Assembly (NCBI GenBank): GCA_016763815.1
Contig: JAESTB010000540.1
Span: 1 to 6,105 of the forward strand
DNA length: 6,105 nucleotides
Origin: Arenicella sp.
GTDB taxonomy: Bacteria; Pseudomonadota; Gammaproteobacteria; Arenicellales; Arenicellaceae
Direction: 5' to 3'
The position numbers and the translations under genes are program-made. Positions 5,910 through 6,105 of this stretch are shown here, piece by piece; the stretch's first letter is position 1; each line of letters starts with the position of its first letter. The notes under the pieces are model-generated. The model was not told the DNA's origin. It worked only from the letters and a program-made list of their open reading frames with translations, and searched no databases.

Positions 5910-6105
5910 CAACTTTGGCTCATTGTGATGTCTACAAGGCTATCGGAAGAGCATTGTTCTAGACTCTACTCACCCTGACGTTATTTTTTCTGCGTACAAA
6001 CAATTTGCCATAAATTGCATTGTCGTTGCAAGCTTGTTAAGCATCACTCACGAAAGCAGAAACGTTAATCCCAGCTCAAAGCGGCACCTGTTTGGTACTC
6101 TGTAA
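5910..6105. promoter_or_regulatory. Upstream region of the desulfhydrase gene
   Basis: About 195 bp upstream of the desulfhydrase start. I see no strong sigma-70 promoter on the minus strand. Two overlapping palindromes at 6001-6031 are the only clear signals. A plus-strand frame is open from 5929 to a TAA at 6103-6105 but lacks an ATG and a recognisable product. The region probably extends beyond the window edge. Confidence 0.5.
6001..6031. promoter_or_regulatory. Two overlapping 17-bp palindromes upstream of dcyD, candidate operator
   Basis: CAATTT-GCCAT-AAATTG (6001-6017) is an exact 6-5-6 palindrome. TTGCA-TTGTCGT-TGCAA (6015-6031) is an exact 5-7-5 palindrome, and the two share three bases. 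They lie about 90-120 bp before the ATG. The second fits the loose T-N11-A pattern of LysR-type regulators, but no such regulator gene is in the window, so the binding protein is unknown. Confidence 0.4.

Noticed and set aside
5929..6105. Plus-strand frame of 58 codons ending in TAA exactly at the window edge
   Set aside because: No ATG, no ribosome site, no recognisable motif, and it runs across the desulfhydrase upstream palindromes.
1..6105. CRISPR array, tRNA/rRNA gene, insertion sequence or integron site
   Set aside because: No regularly spaced identical repeats, no cloverleaf-like sequence, no transposase or integrase reading frame and no terminal inverted repeats with target duplications were seen.

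Overview
The window looks like chromosomal DNA of a Gram-negative, probably marine or aquatic gammaproteobacterium. Signs of this are moderate-to-low GC, an AraC-type regulator with the N-terminal domain common in Gammaproteobacteria, a large Sec-exported hydrolase, and a DcyD-type PLP enzyme close in sequence to the enterobacterial protein. This placement is inference. There are three convincing protein genes and no RNA gene, CRISPR array or insertion sequence.

Layout: positions 1-156 are intergenic and carry a strong 9-bp GC-rich hairpin (95-116), probably a terminator. A 997-residue exported alpha/beta hydrolase lies on the minus strand (157-3150). It has a signal peptide, a basic N-terminal region, a beta-rich region, a Pro/Ser linker made of three 11-residue repeats, a GSMGG hydrolase domain and a Cys-rich repeated C-terminus that runs to the last residue. 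A 453-bp divergent intergenic region (3151-3603) contains a 12-bp direct repeat and several palindromes. The AraC-family regulator follows on the plus strand (3604-4638). A convergent intergenic region (4639-4910) holds a 45-bp imperfect palindrome. A D-cysteine desulfhydrase-like PLP enzyme lies on the minus strand (4911-5909), with two overlapping 17-bp palindromes in its upstream region.

The regulator and the hydrolase are back to back and share an operator-rich region, so the simplest reading is a regulator/target pair: the AraC protein senses a ligand, perhaps a lipid or a hydrolysis product, and controls the exported hydrolase. The desulfhydrase is convergent with the regulator, has its own upstream region and is probably a separate unit. 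The most unusual object is the hydrolase, because its N-terminal 370 residues and duplicated Cys-rich C-terminus surround a divergent member of a lipase-like family. I see no clear sign of a defence or mobile system.
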